Origin: Actinoallomurus sp050942425
GTDB taxonomy: Bacteria > Actinomycetota > Actinomycetes > Streptosporangiales > Streptosporangiaceae
Assembly (NCBI RefSeq): GCF_050942425.1
Contig: NZ_CP192063.1
Span: 9,176,001-9,240,000, forward strand
Direction of reading: 5' to 3'
Length of the DNA: 64,000 nt
Part shown: positions 17,301 to 29,300 of the stretch, piece after piece
Position numbering within the stretch: position 1 is the first letter of the stretch
Layout: every line of letters starts with the position of its first letter
Program-made: the position numbers and the translations under genes
The notes under the pieces: generated by a model
What the model was told of the DNA's origin: nothing
The model's input: only the letters and a program-made list of their open reading frames with translations
Databases searched by the model: none

Positions 17301-20300
17301 GGACGACGGCTCGTGCGCGACTTCCTGAGCCGCCGAGGCGACGCTCGGCCCCGCTGTGGGCTCGGCCCGCTGCCCGGTCGACGCGCCGGCCTCGGAAGGA
17401 GGCTTCTCCGTGGCTCCGCCGTCCCGGACCCCGGGTCGCTCGGCGGCCGGAGCCTCCTTGACCGCGGCCTTCCCCGCATCGCCCTTCGTCCGCTTGTCGA
17501 TCTTCTCGAGGAGGTCCTTCCGGTCCGCGAGGGCCTTTTCCAGGACGTTCTTGGGAATGTTCAGGGCGAGGGCGCCATCCTCGGTGGCCGCGATGTCGAC
17601 GGTGCCCTGGACCGTCGTTCGTCTTCCTCCGGGGAAGGTCAGGGTGAGAGAGAAATCGGCGACCACCTTGTAGAAGGTGGCCATCTGGCGTTGCCAGATG
17701 CGCGACTCGGTGTTGCTCACCTCGGAGGCCACGGCGGCCTTCGATCGGGTGTAGTTCCCGCCCAGATATCCGACGCCGCTAAGCGGGATGCCAGGCTTGT
17801 GGCCTTTGCCTTTGGCGAGAATGCTGAGGTTCTTCCGGTCGGTCGCGGAGACTTCCTGACCGATGGTCTTGGTCTCGTGGTCGTAGTTCTCGAACTCGCC
17901 TCCTGAGGAGGCATAGATCCGCCGCGCCGTGAGCGAGGTGAGCTCTACGTTCGCACCACTGCGGAGCGCGACGGTCCGGCCGCCGCCCGTAACGGCATCG
18001 TAGGGACCTGATGAGTCGAGTGCGAAGAAATCCGATCCCAGGTTCTCGCGGGTGAGAGGGGTGTTGTCGGTGGCCGGGGGGACGTCCCTGCCACCGGCCG
18101 ATTCAAATGCGGCCACCAGGTTCTTCATGACGCGGAAATCGGAGGGGATGATCTCCTCGGTGGCCGACGGTCTGACGTTGAGCGGAATGTTCACCGCTCC
18201 CGTTTCGACACCGTCGAGCGTGAGCCCCTCGAGCGGAAGATGGTAGGAGACGTTCTCGGCCACCTCTCCCGTGGCCTTGTCCCGCCCTCGCACGGAGTCG
18301 AGCGAAGCGATCTTCCCGTTCTTCAGGAACTTGAAGGTGATCAGCGTCGGCTGCTCGAATTCCGCGAGCTTCTTGGGGCGGTTTCCCTTCATCACGAGCA
18401 TGTTCCCGGCCGCCCGCTCGGTCTCCCCTTCGGTCGACTGTGTCGTCGCGGTCCCCCGTACCGAGATCGGGACACCTCCCAGGGACGATGGTGTCGCCCA
18501 GGTGAACTGGTACTGCCTGCCGGACCACTTCCCGTCTTTCTTGTCGTCGATGAGGTTGGTGCGCTTGTAGGTCTTTATTCCACCTCCCGAAAGAAGCTCC
18601 TCGAATTCAGCGGGCGCTAGTTCGGTCGCTTCCATGACAAGGGTGTATTCGGTGGTGCCCACTCTGAACGTACGGCTCCAGCCGCCGTCCCTCGCCTCGG
18701 GCATTCCCATCGGGATGTCCGCCAGGGCGGATGCGACCTGGCTCGCGAGCTCGGCCCCGTCCAGCTTGTACGCCACGTGCTTGATCTCGTCACCGAGATC
18801 CTTGAACTGCCCGATCTTGTTGCTGTAGCCGGCCTCCCCGACCATTCCATTGCGGAATGCGTACGATGGGCTCAGCGCGAGATCGGGTTTCTTTTGTTTC
18901 GCGGCGAGCTCACCGGCCTTGCCGGTCAGATCCTCCCATTTGGCACTCCACTCCGGATCCGCGAATATTTTATTCGGCCAGAATGACATGACCACTTCGC
19001 CATCCTGCTCGATGACCTTCCCGTTCGGCAGCAGGATCGAGTGGCGGACGGCGGTGCGGACGAGCGCCTTCTCCGACGTCTCCGTCAACGTCCGATAGTT
19101 CCCGTCGGTACGCCCTGCGGAGTTCGACGTCACCGCTCCCCGGCTGGCGCCCTTCGTCACGAGCGCGTTCCCCTCCGAGGTCCCGGACATGTCGGGATAG
19201 TGCCCTCCCCCGAGGGTGACGTTCCGTTCCTTACGCTCCTCCGCGCCCTTCGTCCGCCCGATCTGCGCCTCTCGCGTGCTCTCGACGTACGCGGCGGGAA
19301 GCTTGAGGATCTGAGGTCTGCCGATCGGTACGGCGGACCATCCGGCCGTCTTGCCGCCGATGCTCACGTCGGTGCCCGCTCCGAAGATCCGGACGAGATC
19401 GGTACGGAAACGCGAGTTCGTTACCTGCTTTCTGGCATCACCCGCCGCGTGGCCGCCGAGAGCGGCGATCACCTTGTCCTGCAGCGCGTCCAGCCGAGTG
19501 GGAGCCGCGGATCCGGCGATGACCTGCCCGTTCAGCGGCGAATCCGCGGTGAGGTCGAGTGGCCGGTGCGGCGTCGGCGTCTCGCCGTCGAGAAGGTTCT
19601 CGGGGTACCAGATGCGCACGCCACCCCGTACGGCGCCCTTCTTCTCTTCGCCACGCCACCTGTCGTACCGCACCGGCTGACTGATCAACGCGGTGTAGCG
19701 CCCGTCGCTGCGCTGGTAGACGATCGTCGTCATGGAGGTGGCGTCACTGATCTTCTTGGCGCTCTGCCGGATACGAGTGCGGCCGGCGTCTCCTCCCGCG
19801 TTGGGCTTCCCGTCCGCGTCATGCGCGTAGTCGGTGCCGAATGCCTCGACGGTGGTCGCCTGCTGGAAAGCGCTCGTGCCCGTCACCGTGGTGGTGTGCG
19901 TGCCGACGTTCACATCGATCGGCATGTATTCGTCCGAGCCCTGATGGGAGTCCCCGTCGAGGCGCGTCATCTTGATCCGGATCGGCACGATCTCGCCGTC
20001 CTCGCCCTCGAACTCGACGAGCGCGCCGGTGCCGGCCAGGTCGTCGATCTGCCGGGACAGGGAAAGGTCCGATACCTGCTCGACCAGTGCCTTCCAGTTG
20101 CGGTGCGGCCGGTCATCGACCGTCAACTCCGCGCCGGTCTTGCTCAGCGTCTGCAGGTGCTGCCAGGGCGTACGACCGACCGGCCCCAGGGCGGCGCGGG
20201 GCAGCAGCCCTGTCGCCACCTCGTCCCGGACGATGGCGTTGTACAGGTGATCGAGCTCCGTCAGCTCCTCGGGCGTGCCGAGCCCCAGTCCGTATTCGTT

Positions 20301-23300
20301 CCGCATCCACCAGGGGGTCTTGAGCACCGGCGCGTTCGGTGATGCCGAAGCCGCGGGCGCGGCCTTGGCCTCTCCCTCGGGCAGCGGTGCCAGCTTGGTC
20401 CCCTTGAGCTGGGACTCCCTGAACCGGATCTGGACACTGCCGCTCACCGGATCCAGGGCGGGCGTCGTCGCGGCCCCATCGCCGTCCGTGCCGAAGGCGA
20501 GGAACAGGTGGTACTGCGAGAACATGCGGTAGACCTGGGACAGATCCTTGGCGCGGATCGCCCGCTGAATGGTCTGCGCGTGCGAACTCGACCCGTAACG
20601 TTCCCGGTTCCAGCTCAGATCCAATCTGGCACGGCCGGCGAGGATGCCGAAGAGCAGTTTCGCCTTACCGAGCGCGATGAACTTGAAGGTCGACTTCTTG
20701 CTGACACCGGCTTCGCTCTTCACATAGAACTGCTTGAGCCGGTCGAACTGCATGTTCTTGCTCGGCACGCCGACTTTCTCGGCGCCGTACGGTTCCGCGC
20801 CGAAGGCGATATTGAGGTATCGATCCCCCTGCCGGAGCATCAGGCGCGGAAGCGACTGCCAGTCACCCGTCGCCAGCGCCGTATGCGCACGGATCACCAG
20901 CGAGGCGAATGCGTCCTTGTTGATGAACTCATCATGGATCGCCGGCTCCCAGAACAGGTATTCCTTGTCGCCCATGGCCGCGCGCAGGGCCCGCAGTATC
21001 TTCCCGATGACCGCGGTGCCCTCGACCAGATGATGCTTGTTCGCCAGGTCGAGTCCTGCGATGTCATCGCCGGCGAGATCGATCCGATCCCGGCTCGCGG
21101 GTTCGCCCATGAGGTGCTCGGGCGTGTAGAGATGGACAGCGGTGATCTTATGCTGGCCCCCAACACGCCATTCTTCGTACCGCCATCGGCCCGTATCGAC
21201 CTCGCTGATCCTCACCGACCAGCGCACCGGTACGACGATCTCCTGCGAATCGTCGCCCGGTTTCATGTAGTTGAAGGTGCCCTGAGCTGTTCCGTACGCG
21301 TGGCTCTTCTCACGGCCGTAGCCGACCCCGCCGCCGGCGTTCAGCGAGACGGAAGCGATTCCGTTACCGACCGAGAACCCTCCCCGGCCCTCTGCCCCGA
21401 CCGTCCAGCCGGCCTTCTTGTTCCACCCCTGGCCGATGTCGACGGACATGTTCTCCCGCTTCTCCAGTTTGACCTTCGCGGGAGATCCCTCCTTGCGCGG
21501 CTCCTCGGTGGAGTGCATGTTCGGCTCGACGAGGTATTTCTTTCCGCCGATCTCGACCCGGAGCGGCGCACCGCCGTCCAGCATCGCGCCCAGACTTGAT
21601 CGCAGGGACTTCAGCAGCGTCGCCTTGCTGATCGCCGCGCCCGGCAGTACGTCGTTGACCCACTGGTGAAGAGCGGCGAGGTCCTCGGGCGACATCTTCT
21701 TGAAGTAGGACAGGCTGGGGACCTTCTCGTTGGAGTCCCTCCCCTCGTCCAGCGGGTCGCGGCGATTCGGGTCGCCGCCCGCGAGTGGGGCGTGCCACCG
21801 GCTCTCCTGGACGCTGAGTCGCAGGTCCGCCCGGTCCGGCAGCGGCTCAGACGGCAGCGCCCGTACTCTGAGGTGGGCCGCGATCTCGCGCAGGTTCTGC
21901 GGTGTCGGCTCCGCCCCGGACAGCAGGTCACGGGCCATCGCCGTGTAGTGGCCGGCCAGATCGAAGGGCGCCGGGCGATCGCTCGTCGGGTAATCGCGCT
22001 CCTGGAGTTCCACGAGCCTCGCCACGTGTTCCGGCCGTAGCGCCGAAGACGCCGTGCTGAGCCGGACCCACAACGCCGCCGCCTTGACGGCCCTCGCGTG
22101 ATCTCCCTCGGTGTGCGCCGCCATCATCGCGACCGTCGCCCGCCATGCCCGTACCGCCTCGTGACCGTCCATCGCGGCGGCGAGCCCCGCCATGGTCGGC
22201 GAGCCGACGGCGGACGCCGCCCTGATCAGCGATTCGATGAGCTCCCGGCGTGCCGGGGCGTCATCGACCACGCTCGGGCCTGCCAGCGACTCCAGCAGGG
22301 GCGCAAGGTGCTCGAGGCGAACCCGGCCGTCCACCTGCCGGTACTGATCGGCGAACTCCTTCCGGAAGATCTGCAGCAGGGCGCCGATCCCCAATCCGGA
22401 CGCCGCCACCTCCTTGTCGCCGTTCGGAAAGCGGCCGTGAACGTCGTGAGCCAGGCCGCTGACCGTGAGCTCGTCAATGTCGGCGGGGACGCTCCCGTCG
22501 GTGGTGAGCCGCACCGCCCGTTGCCAGCCGCTGTCGATCAGGAGTTGTCTGACCTCGGCCAGTTCGCGCTGCCGCGCCGTGCCGACGACGAGAGTCCCGG
22601 TGGCCAGGTCGAGATCCGGAATGCTGTGCTTCTGCAGTTTCGTCACGACCGGCGGTGCCACGGACCGCGTGAGCGCCTGCCACCGGGCGCCGAGCCTGCC
22701 ACGGTAACGGGTGAACGCTCCCGCGCCCGCGGGCACGTCGCGGGTCGCCGGAACCTCACCGAGACCACGCGGACCAGCCGCGTAGTGGGCGCGCAGCTCC
22801 GAGAGGGTCGGCGGTGCCCCAGCGCTCATCAGCTCGCCCCACCCGGCGCCGATCCCGGTGATGACGTCCTTGCTGATCTCGGCGCGGCCGGTCACGTCCT
22901 TGACGAGCCGCTCCAGTTGCGGGACACGGATCGGCCCCTCCAACGCGGCCACCCGGCCGGGGTAGAGGGTCTTGATCGCGTTGACGACCTGCCGGAACGG
23001 GTCGGGATGGGCGGCCGGGATCCCGGCCGCCACGGCCGGAAGATCGCTGCGCAGCCCCTCGACCTCGGCATCGAAATCGCTGAGGTAATCCTTGCCCAGG
23101 TCCCGCCGGAGCGCGTCGTACGCCGCGACCTCGCGCATCGCGGCAGGCGTCACCGGACCATGCGCCGCCGCCTTCCCGGCCAGCTCCGCGAGTTCCCGTA
23201 CGCTCGCCGCGGTCGCGGGCCGCCGCAGGATCTCCTGGCTCAACCCCTCGAAGTCACCCAGCCGCACCGGATCACCGTGCCGGCGCGCCCCCGGCTCGCT

Positions 23301-26300
23301 GGCATGCAACGCGTCCACCAGCGCGTTCAGTGCCATGTACGGGATGCTCTTGGACCAGTTGTCGGGCGAGGCCGCCGATATCTCCGTGGAGATCTCGGCC
23401 GTCGGCACCACGTACAAGGCAGCCGTCATTGCCCCAGTGGCCGACTGCTCCGCGGACTGCGGGGCCGGCGACTCCGCAGCCACGTCCGCCGGCGCCGCTG
23501 ATTCCTCGGTCACCTCCACAGACCGCGTGACGATCATCGTCGAGCTCAGCTCGCGGTTCAGGGCGGACACGTCGCGTGCGCGCCGCGACCCGCCCGGCAT
23601 CAGCCCCTTCCAGCCCAGCATCGTGAAGCGCCGCCACGGATTCGCCGACGGGACCGACTCCATGGCGTGCTCGGCCTTGACCGCCGCAACGGTAGGCGTC
23701 CCGGCCTTCCGGACGAGCTTGATGAGCTCGGCGGCAGCGTCGGTGACACTCGCGGGCGCTTCTGCGCCGAAGACATCCGCGGCCACGTGGCTCACGTCGG
23801 CCGCCTGGAGCGGAGACAGCGGGCCGGCACCGTCCTGCCTGCCGTCCCGCAGCAGCTGCCCGAGAAGGTGCAACTCGGCGATACGCCCCCGCCGCCCCGG
23901 TGCTGCCTTCCCGTCCAGCAGGTTCTGCAGGGCGACCGCGTCCGGGGTGACCTTGCTCAACGTCAGCCGTTTCGACGCCTGGAAGCTCAGGTCGACCTTC
24001 CGGGCACCGATCTGGACCGTCCGCGGCTCCCGGCCCGCGGTCGCGACCCGCCCGCCTGCCTGCTCGATGAGGTGCCGCGCCCACGTATTCCGGTCACGAT
24101 CCGGCGACAGCATCGTCTCCAGGTTGGCGAACGTCACCTCGCGGCCCTGCCCCTGCAGCCTCCGCGCGGCCCGCCCCAGGTCCTTCGCGTGTTGCAGGGT
24201 GACCTCGGCGGCCTGCGGGTCCAACGTGCGCTTGACGACGGGGAGCAGGTCCGCGCGCTGGATGTCCGGCAGGGGCTCCCCATCGCGCGGCTCCCCGATG
24301 ATGAGATCCGCGTACTCGTCGCGGACCAGTGCCACCACCGTCTCCAGACCGCGCAACGTTTCCGCGGGGTTCTCGGCCGGATCGGTGATCTCCTCACCGA
24401 ACAGCCTCTGCATCGCGGCCTGCTCCTCGGTCGCCCGCGCGTCCTCCCGCGCGTCGCGCCTGAGCTCGACCATGGCCTGGGTCCCTACCGGATGCTGAGT
24501 GGAGATCCAGTGGGCACGCCGCAACCCGGTCAGGGTCAGCCGTCCCTTGCCGAGGTCGGCTTTCACAGCGGCGGTCGCCAGAGTCCTGATGTTCGCCGCC
24601 CGGTCGCCGCCGGCGGTGGAGCCGAGGGCCGGCTTCAGCACGTCGAAGGACCGCAGGTCGAGCGGACCGCGGCGGGATGCTCGCGGATCAAGGGAATGCA
24701 CGAGATCGGCCAGCCGGTACAGCCCCGTCAGCTGATCGCGCCGGCCCGGATCCATCCGGCCGTACACCTCTGCTTGCAAGGCGAGAAGCTCGGTCGCGCG
24801 CCCGTACCCGAAGCGCGGCGGGAACCCGAGAACCGACCGGACCCTCGCCTGCTCGGCGAATCCGATCCCGTGCTTCACGGCCAGCCGGTCCAACCCGGCC
24901 CGCCGCTGCACGGTCTCCACTGCGACCGGCTCGTGCTTGGCGAACCGTACGATCTTCGCCACCTTCTGCGGCAGCTTCCCGTCGGGATCGGGACCCAGCA
25001 CATGCTCCACGAACGCGCCGAGGTCCTGCCGGGTGAGCGGCGGATGAACGTCGTCCTCGCCGCTCCACTGCCGGATCAGACCTCCCAGGACGTGCAGATC
25101 GCGCAACCGCCGGCCCTGGGTCAGGTCGACCCGTTCATCGACCAGGTGCTGTAGCGCGACCGCGTCGGCGACGGCGTCCGCCGCCGGAGCCAGGGAGCGC
25201 CCTGCCGGGTCCTGCTTGACGAGTTTCTCTCGCACCCCGGCGTACGCCTGCCACAGCTCCCGGTCGGCCTGCTCCGGAGTGAAGGTCCGCCCGCCGACCA
25301 GCCGGCGGGCAAAGGCGAGCCGGCTGCGGCCGAACCCTCCGCCGACGGCGGCGTCGGCCGGCACCGAGTACTGCTCCAGCGCCGCGACCGTCAGCGGATG
25401 ACCGCTCCGTTCGACGGCCCCTGCCGTCTCCAGGAGGACCCGCACGTGATCGGCGGTCACCTGGCTCGCCTTCGCGTCGAGCGTCGCCCGCACCAACGGC
25501 AGCAGATCATCCCGGGTGACCGGCCGGCCGAGCTTCACCGCCGCCACCGGCCACGTCTCGCGGAACAGCGTGAGCAGATCGGAGAGATGACGCTGCGGGT
25601 CATGAAGGTCGGGAATCGCCCCGAAGCCCGCCTGAAGCTCGTCGAGAAGCCCCTCCGTCTCCCATTGCCGGAGCAGGTCGTGGGCGGTGACCTCGCCCCG
25701 CGGCCCGGCCGTCGCCCGCCCGGCGAGGTCCACCAGATCCCGTACGGTCCACTCGTGGTCCTCGCCGAACATGTCGGCCAGCAGCGGCGCCAGGTCCGCC
25801 TCGTCCTTGACGTTCGCGATGGAGTAATCGCTCCGCGCGATCCGGACGACCCGCGTGAGCCCGGCGAGAATGTCATCACCCGGCGTATCCGTGCCGTACA
25901 CGGCGTTGGCCAAGGCCGCCACGCCGGATGCGACGGTAGAGCCGCTCGCGTGCGATGCCGCCGGATGGGACGGCTGCGTGACATCTTCGGCCAACGTCGC
26001 CGGCCGCGCCGCCCTCTGCTCGGCGGAACCCACCACATCGCCGTCCTCCGGATCGGCGTAGGCGTGGGAGCCGGCCTCTTCCGTCCCCGGCGGCGCGGAA
26101 GCGGACGACGGCGGTGCGCTCGGTGGCGCGGCGGTGGCCGGGTCATCGCCCTCCATCGGCGGCCCATTCATCGCCGATTCAGAAACATCGACCATGAACA
26201 CGGTCACGTCGTGGGACCCGCCATCCCCACTACCTGGGGCCGGCAGGCGTACGGTGGCGTCCCACTGATGTTCAGCGGGCCGGTACAACGTGAGGACGGG

Positions 26301-29300
26301 ACGGCCAGGACTGGGATTACCGAACTCCTCATGCCGCCCGTCGGGGTGAAGCACACGGATCCCGACATCGAACAGTCGCGTGTTCAGATGGAGGATCAAA
26401 GGCCAACCTTCAGCGGCCAGCGAACCAGCACGGAGCTGGGCAGCGATCGCCGACCATTCCGCACCGACACCCAGCATCTGCGGATCGATCCCCCCACCAC
26501 CGGCAACCGCAGCCCAAGTCGAGGACACATCGGCCAGCACCGCACCAGGAAGCGCGTCCCGCAACTCCGCGTTCTCCACCGCACGGGCGAGCAAATCCCG
26601 CAGTTGCTCGTCCCGGACGCCCGAACCAGGAACACCCGCGGCCCTGGCCGTATTCAAGAAAGCGCCGAGAAGACCACCGAAACCGACCGACCCCACCGGC
26701 ACCCGCCGCAGCCCATACATGGCCAGCACCGGCCCCACCGGGTCGGGAACCACGACAGCCTGCGTGCCATCCCAATGATCCTCAGTCGGACGAACCAACG
26801 CGATCTCGGGCTGCCCACCATCATCATTCCCAACCGAATAAACCCCGCCAAGGCCATAAACATTGATACGCAAACCGAACACCAGCGCAACCAGCCCCGG
26901 AGCGATGTCACCACCAATGTTGTTCCAGCTCTCAGGATCTGCGATCTGCCCGGCAACCACCCCCCACTCCTCATCAGTAACCGGGTGAACAGCCGCAGCA
27001 ACCTGGGCCTCGTGATCTTCGTGCTCCCCGGTAACCCCGTCGCGCCCATCACGGACCCCACCCACGATCTGCTCGGCGAAGAACCGCTGCACCGTGACTT
27101 CCACCGCAGCACGCAAATCCGGCCTGTTCAGCAACTGATCGGCAAGATACTCCCGCAGCTGCACCGGATCCGAAATACCCACCAACAGACCCGGGCCAGC
27201 CGTATAAATCAACGCCGAATAAAAACAATTCCCATCACCAGGAACACTAACCTGCCGCAACCCCGAAGCACCCAACCGCACGAACAACGCCCGACGAGCC
27301 GGGATCGCGCGTTTCGCGAGACCGATGAGCTGTTGCCGCTTGTGGCGCGCCACAGCTCCCGGATCGCGCTTGATGCCAGTATTACGGTTACCAACCGTCT
27401 TATTGTTGTGCTCCTCGCAATATTCCGGCCTGCTGCCGCTTCCGCGACGGGTCACGACCTCCTTGCCGCAGACCCTGAACAGCTCCTTCTCCTCCGCCGC
27501 CTCGACCGGGTTCAGCCCAGCGACATCCACACCATCACGCAAAGCCACCGGCCACTTACAGCCTGGCTTCCGGGCCGCGGTTACCGCGGCGCGCATGAGC
27601 GTTCTCCGCTCCTCCGCGGCCGCCGCCGACGCCGGCTTGCCGCCCGGAGTCTTCTTGTCATGCTTCTCGCAATAGGTCGACTTTCCAGACGTGACCCTCT
27701 TTCCGCAAACCGCGAACTGCTCCTTCTTCGTCGCCGCCTTCGCCGCCGCCTTCGGGTCCAGCCCAGCGACATCCACACCATCAAGCACGGCCGTGGGCCA
27801 CTGACAGCCCGCCGCCATTTTTTGTGCGGCGTGCATAAGGGCTATCCGCTGGGCGCGCGCGGCATTGCCCGGATCGACCTGGCGGTCCACTGCCTTCTTC
27901 GCATGTTCCTGGCAAAAGTTCCGCCTATAGCCCCTTCCATCGGCGGACTCGACTGCCTTGCCGCAAACTGTGAACCGCCCCTTCTCTCCCTCCCTCGCCA
28001 TCGCCTTCGCGTCCAGCCCAGCGACATCCACACCCTCACGCACGCCCGTGGGCCACTGACAGCCCGACGTCGCAGCAGGCGGCTGAGCCATCCCGCCATG
28101 ATCCTGATGGGTGGTGGCGGAACCCTCACCCATAGCAGCGGGGCGGCCCCACGTCCCCAGTTGCCCGTACAGGTCCCGAAGCTGCGGATCACTCTCATAA
28201 GCCGAAGTCAACGAAGCCTCATCCAACGGCAGCCCCCCAACCAGCCGATCAATATAGATCTGGGCTTCCCGCTCACGGATCGAGTCCCGTAGCCCATTCA
28301 CCGCCGAATCAGAAACATCGGCCATGAACGTATTCACGTCATAGGACCCACGACCACCACCAGCGGAACCCACCGCATCGCCGTCCTCCGGATCGGCGTA
28401 GGTGTGGGAGCCGGCCTCTTCCGTCCGCGGCGGCGCGGAAGCGGCAGCCCCGGACGCGGTGGGAGCGTCCGCGTGCGATGCCGCCGATGATCCCGGCACC
28501 GCGACCGCGCCCTGCCCGGCCGACTCGTCCGGCACCGCCACCGCCAGATCCGGCAGATTCTCGATCGGCCGGGGCCGCGGAGCGGTCGCATGCCTGATCC
28601 CATCCGCACCGCGCCCGGCCTGCGACCGCGTCGAGGGGCCGGCGTCGGCCTCGTGCCCGGACCGCGCCACCCCATCCAGCGGGCCGCTGGTGGCCAGCGC
28701 GGCAGGCGGCGACTGTTCCTTCGCATCGCCGGGCCCGGCACCGGGCCCCCTCGCAGGCCCATGGCCGAACAGGCTCTCCACGATATTGTCGGCGATGTCA
28801 CGCAGCGGCTCCGAATTCACCATCTCGGACGGCTGCCGACCGTACTCCTCCACCACACTCCGCACATCGAACGGCGCGCCATGCCGGTTATGCCGATCCA
28901 GCGAAAGATCCACTTCCTGCAGCAAATCCTGCAGACGACGATCGTCCAACCCCACCGCCGCCAGAATCTGCGCATCGGCCCAGTCGTCACCCGACCCGTA
29001 CCGATACGGTTCACCGCCCACCTCAGCCGGCCGAATCAGGCCCTCATCGCCTCGTGCCTCGGCTCCTTCGGCCGGACCGCGCCAATCGGTTATCTGCTGT
29101 TCGAGGATCTGGATGGCCTTGGCGGACAGGTTGTCCAGGCGTTCGAGGTAGGCGTCGCTCGCGTCGCGTGCCTTGGCGCGCTTGATCAATTGCGCTGTAA
29201 GGGGCGATTGCGTCGGGTGCGATTGCGTCGCGGCTTGGAGCGATTGGGCCGCGGTTTCTACCTGACTCGCCGACGGCGTCGAATGAGATGGCGTGCCGAG

